NCBI GenBank assembly: GCA_905331475.1
Contig: CAJNYU010002656.1
Coordinates: forward strand, 34,202-98,201
DNA length: 64,000 nt
Direction of reading: 5' to 3'
Source: Rotaria socialis
Taxonomy: Eukaryota; Rotifera; Eurotatoria; Philodinida; Philodinidae
The notes beneath the pieces are model-generated. The model did no database searches. It was not told where the DNA came from and saw nothing but the letters and a program-made list of their open reading frames with translations. The position numbers and the translations under genes were made by a program. This document shows positions 1 to 11,389 of the stretch, one piece after another; positions within the stretch are counted from its first letter, which is position 1, and each line of letters begins with the position of its first letter.

Positions 1-342
1 TTCAAGCTGTAAGAATGAAGTGGCAGGTGGGGTGCAATTGTAGATGTGTGAAGGAAGAACAGATGAATATCCACACCCTTGTCATTTAGTATAAAATTTC
101 TCTATTTTTTTTTATTGTTAATCTATTCTCATCTTTGCTTCTCGTGTCTAAGGGAAAGTATTTTCTCTCACATCGAGACTGACAAAGAAGAGATAAAAAA
201 GGTGAGAAATAACTAAAAACACGAGAGAAAAAGAACAGCCAACAGTTTCATAGATTGAAGTTAAGAAACATTTTGCTTTTCTTCTTGGAACTTTGGAACA
301 GACACAATATTTTAAATCAAGAACGCTGTCTTTTTTACTGTC
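1..342. other. Intergenic, nothing recognised
   Basis: This stretch lies upstream of the zinc-finger gene. It is AT-rich with T- and A-runs and shows no convincing coding frame, RNA gene or repeat. It may hold the promoter and 5' UTR of the gene starting at 343. Confidence 0.5.
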
Positions 343-1695
343 ATGACATTATTTCCATATCGTCAGCTTATCCTTGTTGATTGTGACGGTGGTCGTGGAG
401 CAATTTTTGATGAGAAATCTCTTCTTTCAAACCTGCCAAGCAATTGTGAGCTCTACCTATTCTGGAATAATAATGATAAGGTTATCAATGATAAACTCAA
501 TGATTTAAGAAAATTGCCACATATCCACTGTTATCCATCAATCAAAACTAACAAAAAAAATGCAACTGATGGAAAACTTATTTATTTTCTTGGCAAACTC
601 GTCGATGAATTCTCTTCTGTTTTACTTATAACAGGTGGCGATGAAATTTTCGAAGAAGTTGTTAGCACTGTTAATCAAGATTACGGTTATGGCAAGATAG
701 AACTAAAAAAACTTGGAAGTCCTAGTAGTGCATCATTCAACGAAATTTTAAGTCATCTTGAACAGCAGAACAACAAATACGCTTCTTCGAATGTGGCCGA
801 TAAATATCATCTGAAATCGTGGCCTAGTGTTGCTATACGAGACTCAGACCTATTTTTCAATATAGAAGAAATTAAAACAAAAATGGTATTGAATTCAAAT
901 GTACAACAGTTAGGCCAACCATTGCCGTCAATAACACAAACCACAATCAGCATAAAAGACAATCGATGTCCAATCTGTGGAGCAAATTTCTTCAGTATTT
1001 TCAATGCTAATCAGCACGTTATCTGTAAACATTACATGGTTACATCAAGAATGACTTCAAATCAACTTAGCGCACAAAAAAACGTTGTAGAAAGTCAAAT
1101 AAAATGTCCAATGTGTTCAGAGATATTCACAAAAATGGAAAGAGTTCAACAGCATATTGCCAGCAAGCATGCAACACTTGATTTGAGTAAAACTGTTTTA
1201 TCGAAGAAATCGCTGATTGCTGAAAAAAATATCAACTGTCTGCGATGTTCAAGGAAATTTGCGTCAACCGAAGATATGCATCGACATACGATCGCCAAAC
1301 ATGATATTTCTCTTGTTACATGCACATGTTCATCGACAGCTATGGCTACACAAAAATTTCACGCACATAAATCAAGGAACAAGAAGTACAAATGTATGCT
1401 GAACAATAAAGGTTTTATTACGTGCCCAAACGTGGAAGCCACAAAAATACGAATTGTGCTATTGTCAGGCAATCAAATGACCGCTGTTACGAACGGTGAA
1501 ACAAATCTATGCCCAATCGATTCATGCCGTCATCTCAAGTATTTCAAAACGAATGGACTTGTGGCTCATGTTAACGCAAAACATAAACAAGTGCAGATTT
1601 GTGTTCTATGTTGTGGTCCAACTTCAATGATGTACTCATTAGAGGAATATAAAGAACATCTTAACACAAAACATCTGATTGCGAGTGTTCTATGA
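343..1695 (+). CDS. PIN/NYN-like domain plus C2H2 zinc-finger protein
   Basis: A single-exon 450-aa frame from ATG to TGA. The N-terminal ~150 residues begin LILVDCDG and contain LYLFWNNND and VLLITGGDEIFEEVV. That pattern of alternating hydrophobic strands ending in Asp, with a later conserved Asp, resembles PIN/NYN-like nuclease folds such as the one joined to zinc fingers in ZNF451-type proteins; this is a resemblance by eye only. From about residue 208 come five C2H2-type fingers: CPICGANF..HVICKH, CPMCSEIF..HIASKH, CLRCSRKF..HTIAKH, CPIDSC..HVNAKH and CVLCC..HLNTKH. A nucleic-acid-binding role, possibly nuclease, is inferred. The lack of introns contrasts with the split genes nearby. Confidence is high for the zinc fingers and moderate for the PIN-like domain. 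Confidence 0.75.
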   Translation: MTLFPYRQLILVDCDGGRGAIFDEKSLLSNLPSNCELYLFWNNNDKVINDKLNDLRKLPHIHCYPSIKTNKKNATDGKLIYFLGKLVDEFSSVLLITGGDEIFEEVVSTVNQDYGYGKIELKKLGSPSSASFNEILSHLEQQNNKYASSNVADKYHLKSWPSVAIRDSDLFFNIEEIKTKMVLNSNVQQLGQPLPSITQTTISIKDNRCPICGANFFSIFNANQHVICKHYMVTSRMTSNQLSAQKNVVESQIKCPMCSEIFTKMERVQQHIASKHATLDLSKTVLSKKSLIAEKNINCLRCSRKFASTEDMHRHTIAKHDISLVTCTCSSTAMATQKFHAHKSRNKKYKCMLNNKGFITCPNVEATKIRIVLLSGNQMTAVTNGETNLCPIDSCRHLKYFKTNGLVAHVNAKHKQVQICVLCCGPTSMMYSLEEYKEHLNTKHLIASVL

Positions 1696-1914
1696 CAATA
1701 TTCTAAAACTTATATCGTTTGCTATCAGAATTTCGTGCAGTTTTTAAAAGAATTATTATTCACGTATGATGCAATTCTGCACTTAAAGCGATTCTATTTA
1801 GCTAAACTAAATATTGTTGTTACTTGTAGTATGCTAGAAATATATAATGTAAAGAAAGGCTGTAACATAAAAAGTGGTATATATTACATTGATTAAAACG
1901 AAATGAACGAAAAC
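1696..1914. other. Intergenic 3' flank
   Basis: AT-rich sequence after the zinc-finger stop codon. It probably includes the 3' UTR. No other feature is recognised. Confidence 0.4.
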
Positions 1915-2020
1915 ATACCCATGTCGCACAAACCGATCGACAACCGTCGGTTAACCGCGGTCAATTTTTATAAAAATCGGTTAACCGACGGTTTTCGATC
2001 GGTTTGTACGACATGGGTAT
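1915..2020. repeat. 106-bp imperfect hairpin (MITE-like)
   Basis: The left arm starts ATACCCATGTCG and continues through AACCGATCG and CGGTTAACCG. The right arm is its near-perfect reverse complement and ends CGACATGGGTAT, with a short AT-rich loop between. The word AACCG/CGGTT recurs throughout. This looks like a small foldback element; no target duplication is obvious. Confidence 0.7.
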
Positions 2021-2149
2021 ACAGCCACATTTTCTTTAATGTACTGATTATCGATCAAGTATTCGTCAATATCGTACAAACGTTTGTATTCTATGATTAC
2101 TGGTATCTGTAACATATAAATTTAGTTGACTGTCAAGTTTTACAGACCA

Positions 2150-3290
2150 GGGTCCACATAACAAAGTAGAATTATTGCCGCATATACCTGAAACTCCAAC
2201 AACAGTTATTGCTTCTGTTTGTCAGCTCATAAATAATTGTATTCGATGATTAGCTCTATCGGCAACGTAAATGTTACCCATACAATCCAAACTGACGTCC
2301 ATCGGGCCATTTAACGTTGTTTTCATTGTTTCCAGAAATTCCATTGGCATCCGCAGCTAGTAGTGACTAGCTATCACCACCCAGCGGCCAGCGAACGATG
2401 TTACTGGTTGCATAATTTACAATAATTAAACTGTTCGAGAACGAATTGTAATAAACACGAAGTGGGCCTCGCAACTGTGTAATGTTTATTCCGTTACCAT
2501 TCCCATCGGCCACTAAAATACCTGATCATGCTCCTGATGCGTAGAACATAACTCTACTATTGCCATAGTCTGCTATGTATAGTGAATCGGAAGTTGCATC
2601 AAATGCGATTCCATAGGGATTCATAGATTAATTGCTCAAATTACCCATGTTACCTAAAATAAACATTCTAAAGAGGTTTTCGTGATAAAATCTTAATTTT
2701 ATCAAATTAATTGAAACATTAGATTCGAAGTATTGAATAATATGTAGTTTAGTCTAGCCGTATCAGATTCTGACGCTTATTCTATTCTCGAAGATTTATA
2801 GTTCTTTTTTCATGGAAAACTTTTGTCCATCTCGAGTTTTGTATCTTATTTCGCTGGTAGCTCGATCTAAACGAAATATTTTTTGCATATCAGATAAATC
2901 AAAAAAGCATTGGTTCATCATCAGAACAGCTTTCCTTGACGAAGGCTTTCCTGGAATAGAATTGTCAACATTATATAGGTGAAGCAATGAGCCTCACGAA
3001 AATAGTGCAAAATGAATATTTCTCATCAAACTATTTTATAACTGTCCAATACTTCCAATGGTAATTCCAGATGATGAGCCATTATAGAACAATGGAATTC
3101 CATGGTTTCCTGTATCGGCCACACAAAGGTCTCCATTCGAGTCAACCAACGCCTGTGAGGGATTCCTCAACTGGGTGGAAAATGAACCAGATGTTCCACT
3201 TTCACAGACTGTTGTACTAATTCAAGAGCCCATCGCATATTTTTGAATGCGGTTATTGCCGGTACCAGTGAATACAGTGTATTTTGATAA
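2150..3290 (-). pseudogene. NHL-repeat protein remnant
   Basis: Minus-strand translation gives successive NHL-type beta-propeller repeats, such as GPMDVSLDCMGNIYVADRAN (about 2250-2330), NPYGIAFDATSDSLYIADYG (about 2560-2625) and LVDSNGDLCVADTGNHGI (about 3085-3160), plus GTGNNRIQKYAMGS near 3240. NHL proteins form propellers in extracellular or ubiquitin-ligase contexts. In-frame stops and frame changes separate the repeats, with no start or continuous frame, so this is a decayed copy. Its upstream side is interrupted near 3290-3340 by a TIR element. A functional gene with many small introns is possible but unlikely, because several stops fall inside repeats. Confidence 0.75.
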
Positions 3291-3342
3291 CCTACTGTGG
3301 CAATCTCTGAAAAACCGTTTCTGAGAGGGTTTCTGAGAACTT

Positions 3343-3606
3343 CCCAGGAGGATCATCCTGCCGTCTGAAACACCATCGGAAACGGCTATAAAACGACAAA
3401 AAACAGCATTAATTTTCACCCTATTTCGCCGTAATCCGTCAGCTCGTTTTACGGGCCGTTTTTGTTTTGCTAGAAAACAGCCATCGCTTTTAACACTATT
3501 CTCTTCGTTTTCCGAGCTGACGGAAAACGGCGCCGTCTTTTAACGTTTTACATCGTTTTTGTGCCGTTTCAGGCCGTTTACGGGCCGTTTTCTTTCACCT
3601 GGGTTC
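3343..3606. repeat. TIR element with CCGTTTT/AAACGG words
   Basis: The segment runs from TTCCCAGG to CACCTGGG and is filled with CCGTTTT, GGGCCGTTTT and GGAAAACGG in both orientations. The CCCAGGT-like ends resemble those of the element at 18733-19024. It appears to be a non-autonomous foldback element inserted next to the NHL remnant. The exact boundaries are uncertain. Confidence 0.5.
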
Positions 3607-4546
3607 AAGCGTTTTCAAAAATACGCTTTTCATTTCCGAGACCTCGAAAACCCTCAGGTTTTCAACAATACCGATTTCGATGCCCTTAACGTATTCTACA
3701 AAACCTTTTCCCTGGTGCTTGAAACCAAACCATATTCTCAGAAACCCTTATGGTATTCTAGGAAACTAATATTACCAGAAAAACCTGACTTAGTATCCGA
3801 AAAATCGCGGATAAAGGACCATTCGAAGCTTGCTCATTTTAATTTTTAGTACATGTGTATATGTACTTTCTTTTAATATGATTAACTGAAAAGTTAAGTT
3901 CTTGTTGAGAAAAAATAAATAAATAAATTTTGTATCAAGACTTTGCGCCAATGGTTATTCATTTGAATTAATCATATACTAATTTGTTTTTGCAATCGAA
4001 ATGAATTGCAAATGCGTTTAATTCTATATTCTCGCAATTCTTGATTATTCATCATGAAAGCGTATCAGTTCGGCTTCTGTCAACTTATTTCATAGAAATC
4101 TCATTATTTCCCTGTTTTAACTAGTACTTCTGTTCTCTTTTGGCCTACGTATTCATGACTGTACCAATGATCATTATGATGCCTATCAGTATTAACTCGA
4201 TCTTATTTTGAATTTCGCGTAGCTCATTTAATCATATCCAAACGTTTATTAGCATGAAATGAAAGCAGAATGCAAGTATTTGAACTGCGAAAAATCTTCT
4301 TGAAAATTCAAACATACCAGCTTAACTATGATTCGTTTAGTTTACCTGTCAATCACAGGAAAGAAAAGTATAGGTGAATGATGGTAAAATAAGGACTACG
4401 ATTCGATTCATTCATTGCGTCTCTATGGAAAGTATTAGCCTTGTTATTTTTCACTCACACGTGTTGAAGGACGCTTTCTGTAATGAATTTAATTAGTATT
4501 TTATAGGTGAATGCGTTCGGTTAAGATGTGTTTTAATTTATTTAGA
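3607..4546. other. Intergenic, nothing recognised
   Basis: About 940 bases of AT-rich DNA. A short open frame at 3559-3849 begins inside the adjacent repeat and has no recognisable protein. The last part probably holds the promoter and 5' UTR of the gene starting at 4547. Confidence 0.4.
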
Positions 4547-5242
4547 ATGAAACCTAAAGATTCGTCCATTCATACTCGCGATAGCATTAAGTACTCAACT
4601 GACAAAACAGAAGATAAGGTATGCTACAAAATTCAGTTCTATATCATTAAAGATTTTTAAAAAAATTCTTACTTTATTGAACAATAGAAAAATTAGATTT
4701 TCATGTGTAATATATTTTTTCATATTCAGATTCACAAATTTATGACAAAACAAATTTCACTTGATGACGTCAGAGGTCTTCGTGTAGTCAATGATAAACC
4801 CATTCGTCTACTTTTCCTAGCTGAAGCTACTTCAAATGTTGGTGTTATTGTCTTTGTCTTTCTTTATCCATCATTATTCCTTTCAATTTTTCTTCAACCC
4901 CAAAACGAAATAACTCCATTGGCTTCTTTTCTCATTTTTTTATGGAATTCATGGATTATAGTTATCACTGGTTTGATGTATGCTGCGGTGCCATCAAGAT
5001 ATAATACGCCAACGTTAACAGCTGGTATTGTGCATGTTCGTCGTTTTATCTATTGGGCTTTATTGAGCAGTGAAATACTACTTGCTGTACTATTAATCTG
5101 CACTGTCCATCGAACGACTCTCTCAGTAGGTTTTGCAAATTTTATATTATTTGTAGCCATGGGTCGAGTTTTTGTCCTTTTCCCGAAGAAAGCCTGGTTT
5201 GGCACTGTTGTGTTCGAGTCGATGGCAGAAAAAGAAAAATGA
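4547..5242 (+). CDS. Four-TM membrane protein, TP53I11-like (tentative)
   Basis: Two-exon model. Exon 1 is 4547-4618 (ATG, 24 codons ending KTEDK). A GT...AG intron spans 4619-4729. Exon 2 is 4730-5242. The product is 194 aa. After a hydrophilic lysine-rich N-terminus and the segment DDVRGLRVV, there are four hydrophobic helices: around VGVIVFVFLYPSLFLSIF, LASFLIFLWNSWIIVITGLM, FIYWALLSSEILLAVLLICT and VGFANFILFVAMGRVFVLF. Length, topology and the GLRV segment before the first helix resemble tumour protein p53-inducible protein 11, but the similarity is by eye and weak. Its 3' end faces the ketolase gene 132 bases away (convergent). The gene call is firm; the family name is tentative. Confidence 0.65.
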
Positions 5243-5374
5243 CGATTGATAAACTATATTATTGTTTTCAGTTTAATAGAATTTTAGACAAACATATAAA
5301 TAACACTCAGTGATTTAATGTCTTTTTATTATTTCTTTCTAAAAAAAAAGCTTACATATAAATGTATGTTAAAA

Positions 5375-6297
5375 TTAATTCATTTTCTTTGCGAGCTCTT
5401 TACATTTCCATAAATCCCACCAAGGTGCATATGGCCATCGATGATGTTCCCAATGATAATCAAAATGATAGCAACATAAAAAACTAACTAATCGATTTGC
5501 ACTAGCTGATCTTGATTTTTCCCATGGCATCGCTTCGTCATATTTACCGTCGACTAACTCTGGCCGATGTGGAGTGTAAGTACCAAAATAAAATAAACGT
5601 AATGAACTACATAATCCACATATTAACATGTAGACAATAATATTCAGCAATGGAACAGAAAATACTACTTGAAGAGTAGTGACCCATACGGTCATTTTGT
5701 ATAGCTGTTGTTTAGTAGTGTATCCAATTAGAAAATGAGTATACCAAGCAAAAAATCCTATACACCGACCATCGTGATAATCAGGATCTTCATTGGCAAG
5801 GCCAGTATGCTTATGATGTAGCCAATGTTTTTCATACATAATTCGATAATCAAACCAAGCATATGCAGACAAACATACATGACCGATAACATCATTTAAT
5901 TGTCGATACTAAAATTCGATATATTAAAAGGAGTTAAATTAGAAATTTGACCGTCTTATTGAGATAATAATACGAGACTTTCTACTCAATGTAGTTAACC
6001 TATATTATCTATCAATTTACCCTACACATTATTACTTAGTTCACTCACACGATTGCAAATTGCTCCATGCATAGCATCATGGCCAGCAATAAACAGGCCG
6101 GTGTATAAAAATTCCAAAATCAAAAATGTTCCGATGATATCGTACCAACTTGTTTTTGTAAAATTAATTTGAAATAAAGCATGATACCAACATAGAATAA
6201 AAGAACTGAGAATAAATAAAGCAATTATTAAGCCCTTAAAGTAATTTTTTGGTGGACAATAAAGTAATTTATAATCGTCAGTACTTTCACTTATCAT
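5375..6297 (-). CDS. crtW: Beta-carotene ketolase (CrtW family)
   Basis: Two exons on the minus strand: 6297-6049 (83 codons), intron 6048-5909 (GTGAGT...TTTTAG), and 5908-5375 (177 codons plus stop). The product is 260 aa, the usual CrtW length. Diagnostic motifs are HDAMHG (residues 73-78), NRYRQLNDVIG at the splice junction, HWLHHKHTG (His111/114/115/117), DPDYH, the FGTYTPHR block, and CYHFDYHWEHH (229-239) followed by PYAPWW. These histidine clusters bind the diiron centre of membrane ketolases that add 4-keto groups to beta-ionone rings (canthaxanthin/astaxanthin pathway). Several membrane helices are visible. The family is mainly bacterial and algal, so horizontal acquisition with a later intron is inferred. 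A general desaturase is excluded by the CrtW-specific PHR and CYHF motifs. Confidence 0.9.
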
Positions 6298-6999
6298 CGT
6301 AAGCCAATGCTAAATATTATGCAAGGTTTACCGACAACATCTTTATCTTATATTTACTCAACTACAGCCGAGAACATATTCATGCCGCCATGTTTTTTTT
6401 TTGTCGAAGATTTGCTCGCTTCTTACAGCCATTTTGTTAGTACTACTAGTAAATTCAGAGCAGCTTGGTCGAGTTCGATGAAATTTTCTCGAATTTCTGA
6501 AAATCGTAAATAGATATAAAAAAAACATAGATAAAGAAACTATTTGACAGATGCCACTCTGAAAAAAACAATTTTCATTAGAATTTCGATCAAAAACGTT
6601 ATTTTTTTAAAATTCTAATCGCAAAGAATTCTGATCATGAATTCCAATTCCACGTGCATTTACGTGAACGTGAAGTAAAGAACGCACGAGACACATAGTA
6701 CTTTAGAAAAAAAAATATCACCCTCCTAATTCGCGTGCATTGCGGCTTAATTTCTAGTGATAGTAATTCAACGTAGTAACAAATAATGTTGTCACAATGA
6801 GAAAAATCGAATTGATAGTCGAATTTCCAAGTTTTGCGCAGTAATGTTAAAATACGAAGAATGTTTGTATCTGGCGCCATCTACAAGTGTTGTTATCTGA
6901 TTCGATTATCTCAAACGACCGTCCATGAAGCAAGTTTCTTTATTTCTATTGAATGATTTCTTCTTGCATAAGTTTGTCTATCTGTCATCTGCTACGATT
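6298..6999. other. Intergenic between divergent genes
   Basis: About 700 bases between the ketolase start and MFAP1. Open frames at 6307-6513 and 6635-6880 match nothing recognisable. The region probably carries divergent promoters. An in-frame ATG at 6925 could extend MFAP1 upstream. Confidence 0.4.
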
Positions 7000-8916
7000 A
7001 TGATCGATATAGACGAGGGCTTTTTCAAAGCACCATCGCTCTCAACGGCTGGTGCCATCAGTGTACGAAATGCGAAAGGACAATTGGTCACACAAAAAGT
7101 CAAAGTTCATCGATATGTTGCTGGAAAACGGTACATACTTGTTTTTTGTTTTGTTTATTTTATTCAGAAGATTATATATCTTTAGACCAGATTATGCTGA
7201 GGGTGTACATGTCAGTGATGACGAAGAAGACGATAGAAAAGAACACAAATTGAAACATGACCATGTGAAATCATCTGCACGTAAATAAATTTATTTCAAA
7301 AATGAATTATTCAACTTATACTTTATATTATTTTTTTAGTTAATCGTATCGAACAAGAAGATCGTCGTATTCGCCGTTTGCAAGGACGAGAAGAAATTCA
7401 TGATGATGATCGGTATGATTTAGTTTGAAAAATGAAGAAAATTATATTTTGAGAAAATAAATCTCATTTTAGACTCAGTCGACATCGACGTATCATCGAG
7501 CCTGAAGTTTTAGAACAGAGTTCCGACGAAGAGATCGAACAGCAAGAGGACGAAGACGACGACGACGAAGGTGAACGAATGGATGAGGATGATAATGTTA
7601 CGTCTACTCGAGTTAAAATGGAAATTGAATCATCTGATGATGACGAAGAACTCGATGAAGAACAAATCGAACGACGTCGACAAAGATTACGCTTGAAAGC
7701 AAAAGTGAAAGAAGAAGTACAGTAATAGACAAAAGAAAAAAAGAATGGTATTTTTTTAAAGATTTTATTTATTTTCTAGGAATTACTGCAAGTTGAAGAT
7801 GAAAAAGAACCGGAACAAGACGAACTTGAAGCATCGGAAGAATCCGAAAGTGAAGAAGACGATGAAGAGGAAGAAGATGATGATGATGGTGTACCAAGAT
7901 TGAAGCCTGTTTTCGTTCGAAAGTAAGTTTTATAGAAGAACAACTTCCGATCTACATGTAGATATTCTCATAAATAATTTTGAAGTTCAAGCTCTTGATG
8001 CATTGCTAGGATTTATTTATTTTTATTCATAGAACTGATCGTCGTACAGTTGCTGAACGTGAAGCTGAAGAAAAACACCAATTACAATTAGAAATAGAAA
8101 AGAAACGTCTTGCTGATCAAAGAAAAATGCAGACACAAAAGGTAAAACTTTGAAGAAAAAAAATTAGATTGCCTCTATGCTGAAATTTTATAGATCGTTG
8201 AAGAAGCCATTCGACAAGAGCGATTGAAAGAAAAAGAGACTGACGATGGCATTGAATGTGATTTCAATACAGATGATGAAGATGGTGAAACTGCTTATGA
8301 TGCATGGAAGTTACGTGAACTTAAACGATTGAAACGTGATCGTGAAGAACGTGATCAGTAAGTCAAAATTGAAAAGAGAAAGCAAATCATTTCGTTTCTT
8401 TTTCTATTCAAGACGTGAACGCGAAAAACAAGAACTTGAACGCTGGCATAACATGACAGAAGAAGAACGTGAAGCCGAATTAAAAAAGAATCCGAAAATT
8501 ATCGACAACAAAGTGCCGAAAGCGAAATACAAATTTTTACAAAAATACTATCATCGTGGTGCATTCTTTATGGTTAGTTCTCGCTGTTTAATTCGTTTAG
8601 AAAAATTCTTCTTTATTTTCATTTTTTGTTTTTTTAGGATAAAGATGAAGATATACTCAAACGCGATTACAGTTCACCGACACTTGAAGATCATTTCGAT
8701 AAAACCGTTCTACCGAAAGTTATGCAAGTGAAAAATTTTGGTATGGCTGGACGTACCAAATATACGCATTTGGTCGATCAAGATACCACAATATTCGAAT
8801 CACCGTGGGCATCGGATAAACAATCAACTAAAAAGTTTTTTCAAGAACATGGCGGCGGCCTGAAACAAGTTTTTGAACGACCTAAACTTAAAAATACTTC
8901 GAAAAAAAATCATTAA
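7000..8916 (+). CDS. MFAP1: Microfibrillar-associated protein 1 (spliceosome factor)
   Basis: Nine exons join in frame: 7000-7130, 7186-7280, 7340-7412, 7473-7716, 7780-7922, 8033-8141, 8194-8357, 8413-8572, 8638-8916 (465 aa; human MFAP1 is about 439). Recognisable family blocks are [34 protein letters not shown], acidic DDDE runs, [61 protein letters not shown] and [17 protein letters not shown]1 is a nuclear B-complex spliceosome protein needed for pre-mRNA splicing. Introns are about 50-110 bases. The start at 7000 gives the shortest family-like N-terminus; 6925 is an alternative. TAA is followed at once by AATAAA. This is the first gene of a tight same-strand cluster. Confidence 0.93.
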
Positions 8917-8984
8917 ATAAAAGAGAAAAATATTTCCTTTTTTTGTTCTCCTGTCTATATAATGTCGTTTGTGATTTTTTTCAG

Positions 8985-9926
8985 ATGGGTAAATCAACAA
9001 AAGATAAACGAGATATTTATTATCGTCTGGCAAAAGAACAAGGCCTTCGAGCTCGATCAGCTTTTAAACTTTTACAGATTAACAGTGAATTTAATATTTT
9101 AAATGACAATGTGAAACGAGTTGTGGATCTTTGTGCTGCACCTGGTATGAGGAATTTATTTTTAGAAGTAGTCCCGTGAATCCTTTAGTTTACCCTTATA
9201 GGAAGTTGGTCTCAAGTTCTTTCTCGAACTTTATACAAAACTGATTCAGTTGATGATCAAGTTAAAATCGTTGCTGTCGATTTGCAAACCATGGCTCCAT
9301 TGCCTGGTGTGATACAAATTAAAGGTGATATAACGAAACGTTCAACAATCGAAGAAATTCTTGGTTGCTTCAAAACATCCGATAATCAAATGAATAAAGC
9401 CGATCTTGTTATATGTGATGGTGCACCTGATGTAACAGGTTTACATGATATTGATGAGTTCGTTCAAGGGAATCTTGTTCTAGCTGCATTAAATATTTGT
9501 CTTCATGTTTTAAATGATAATGGTAATTTTGTATCGAAAATATTTCGTACAAAAAATATCGATCTACTTTATCAACAATTCAAATTATTTTTCGATGATG
9601 TTGTTATTGCTAAACCGCGTTCATCAAGAAATTCATCTATTGAATCATTTATTGTTTGTCGACAATTTCATTTGCCGGATGATTTTACTCCGAATATAGA
9701 CGAACCATTTATTTATGCCTACGAACGCACATTAGATAAACAAGAAAATTCATCATTTATAATTCCATTTATTGCATGCGGCAGTTTAGATGGTTTTGAT
9801 TCTGATAAAACCTATCCGCTAGAACAAGATCAATCCTATATTGAACCAGTTCAACCGCCCATTCACCCAGCCTATGAAGAAGCTTGTGCTTTGAAAAAAA
9901 ATAAAAAACTCCCAACATCTTCTTGA
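8985..9926 (+). CDS. FTSJ1: tRNA (ribose-2'-O) methyltransferase FTSJ1/TRM7
   Basis: Two exons, 8985-9144 and 9202-9926, give 294 aa. The N-terminus [20 protein letters not shown] and RSAFKLLQI are typical of TRM7/FTSJ1, which 2'-O-methylates positions 32 and 34 of tRNA anticodon loops. The SAM-binding motif [17 protein letters not shown] spans the intron. The catalytic K-D-K-E tetrad is visible as Lys28, Asp126 (ICDGAPD), Lys166 (FVSKIF) and Glu201 (SSIESF). The ATG sits directly behind TTTTTTCAG, an acceptor-like site, only 68 bases after the MFAP1 stop, suggesting trans-splicing of a polycistronic transcript. The C-terminus is somewhat shorter than human (about 329 aa). Confidence 0.93.
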
Positions 9927-9982
9927 TGATTGTTTTTCTTTGTTTGTGATCGAACGGTGTTTTTTCTCAATTTTCAGATAAA

Positions 9983-11207
9983 ATGAATGCACGATCACAA
10001 ACATTTGAATTTGCAGTCGAAGGTCGACAAATAGACGAAGTTGTTTCTTGTATGTTTCATAGTATTTTATTTCATCGTTGTGTTGGAAAGGTTTGTTAGC
10101 AGTTTTTATTTATAAATGAAATTACTCTTTGCTTTTCTTTTTTTTTCAAGTATCATACAAACGGTGAAGATAGTTATTCAGTTGGAACTTTAGGCTATAC
10201 TGATGTCGACTGTGATTATATTGATTTTACATATGTAAGCATTCTAAGCGTCCAACCATTACCTTCAGCGCTCAATTGCATACGTCGGAAGCAGAGCTAC
10301 CAACTGTAATCTCGTTGAGTAAACCTAATTCCATTGTTTTGTTTCAATGATTAGCTTGCAATAAAATTGGCATCTCTTCGTGTTGATTGACTGCCATCAC
10401 AATCTGTCTAAAACTAAATCAATCGACTATTTTCATAATGCTGCTTGTACAGAATATCTTATAATTTTCTTTGATTCCTATATCAGCTCGTTCGATAATA
10501 ACATATTCTGAATTATCTGCAATGTTTTAGCTACAAGTAACTAGTCAAGAACTTCAACGTACTGTCGCTGAAAAGATTAATCAATTCCATGATAAACTTC
10601 GTTCGTCAGAATCAAATCGCAGTGGACAGGTAATTGAAAAACGAAGGGAAAGCGCCGATTTCAAAACTTGTTTTTTCGAATAGATTACCCTGGAGTTTTA
10701 TCAGAAGAAAAAATCTCGCTGGATGTTTAAACCAGAAGAGATTCCATGGGAAATATGGACTATTAAAATTGAACAAATGCAATTATCCAGTGAAAATGGT
10801 ATTTTTTTTTCGTTGATCTATGTGAAGATTTTCGAACTGTTTTTTTTTAGAACGACAATTTATGCGTGAAAAACTTTCTGATTCACTTACAGAACGTATT
10901 TTTCAAATAACTGAAATAATGTAAGAAAATAATTTCTTGAAACTTCTTCAACTAATGCATTATTTTTTGTTTTCAAGTAATAAACCTGATTATGTACCTA
11001 AACCACCTCATTTATCTGAACTCGATTTAGTTTTTGATACATCATATACTGATATTCAACCATATTTATTTAAAGTAACTTACAATAATAAAATGCGAGT
11101 GTCGTTATTTTATTTCTCTTTTTTTCTAGATTCATTTTAGTGATTCACCAACCATTGTCAACCACATGAAAACAATGATTAAAGAAGCATTCAATACATC
11201 CCTCTAA
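9983..11207 (+). CDS. ATG101: Autophagy-related protein 101
   Basis: Seven exons join in frame: 9983-10090, 10151-10234, 10531-10629, 10684-10798, 10851-10920, 10978-11074, 11130-11207; 216 aa against 218 in human. Conserved blocks are [46 protein letters not shown] and [14 protein letters not shown]. Trp110 and Phe112 fall at the positions of the WF finger that recruits downstream autophagy factors. ATG101 is a HORMA-fold partner of ATG13 in the ULK1 initiation complex. The start codon is 56 bases after the FTSJ1 stop, just behind TTTTCAG. The intron 10235-10530 (296 bases) is long for this locus; the others are 51-63 bases. Confidence 0.93.
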
Positions 11208-11389
11208 ATAATCAATGAAAAAGCAAACCGCCATGATTATAAATACGTATATCATAACTTAATTTTCATTGTACTTCATTCTTTTTTTTTGCGATGTGTA
11301 TATAAATATAAAATCTATATAAATTTTTTCGAAGTCTTTTGTTTTCTCTTATCAAAGTTAACTGATTTTTCTTGAAATTTTAGATAATC

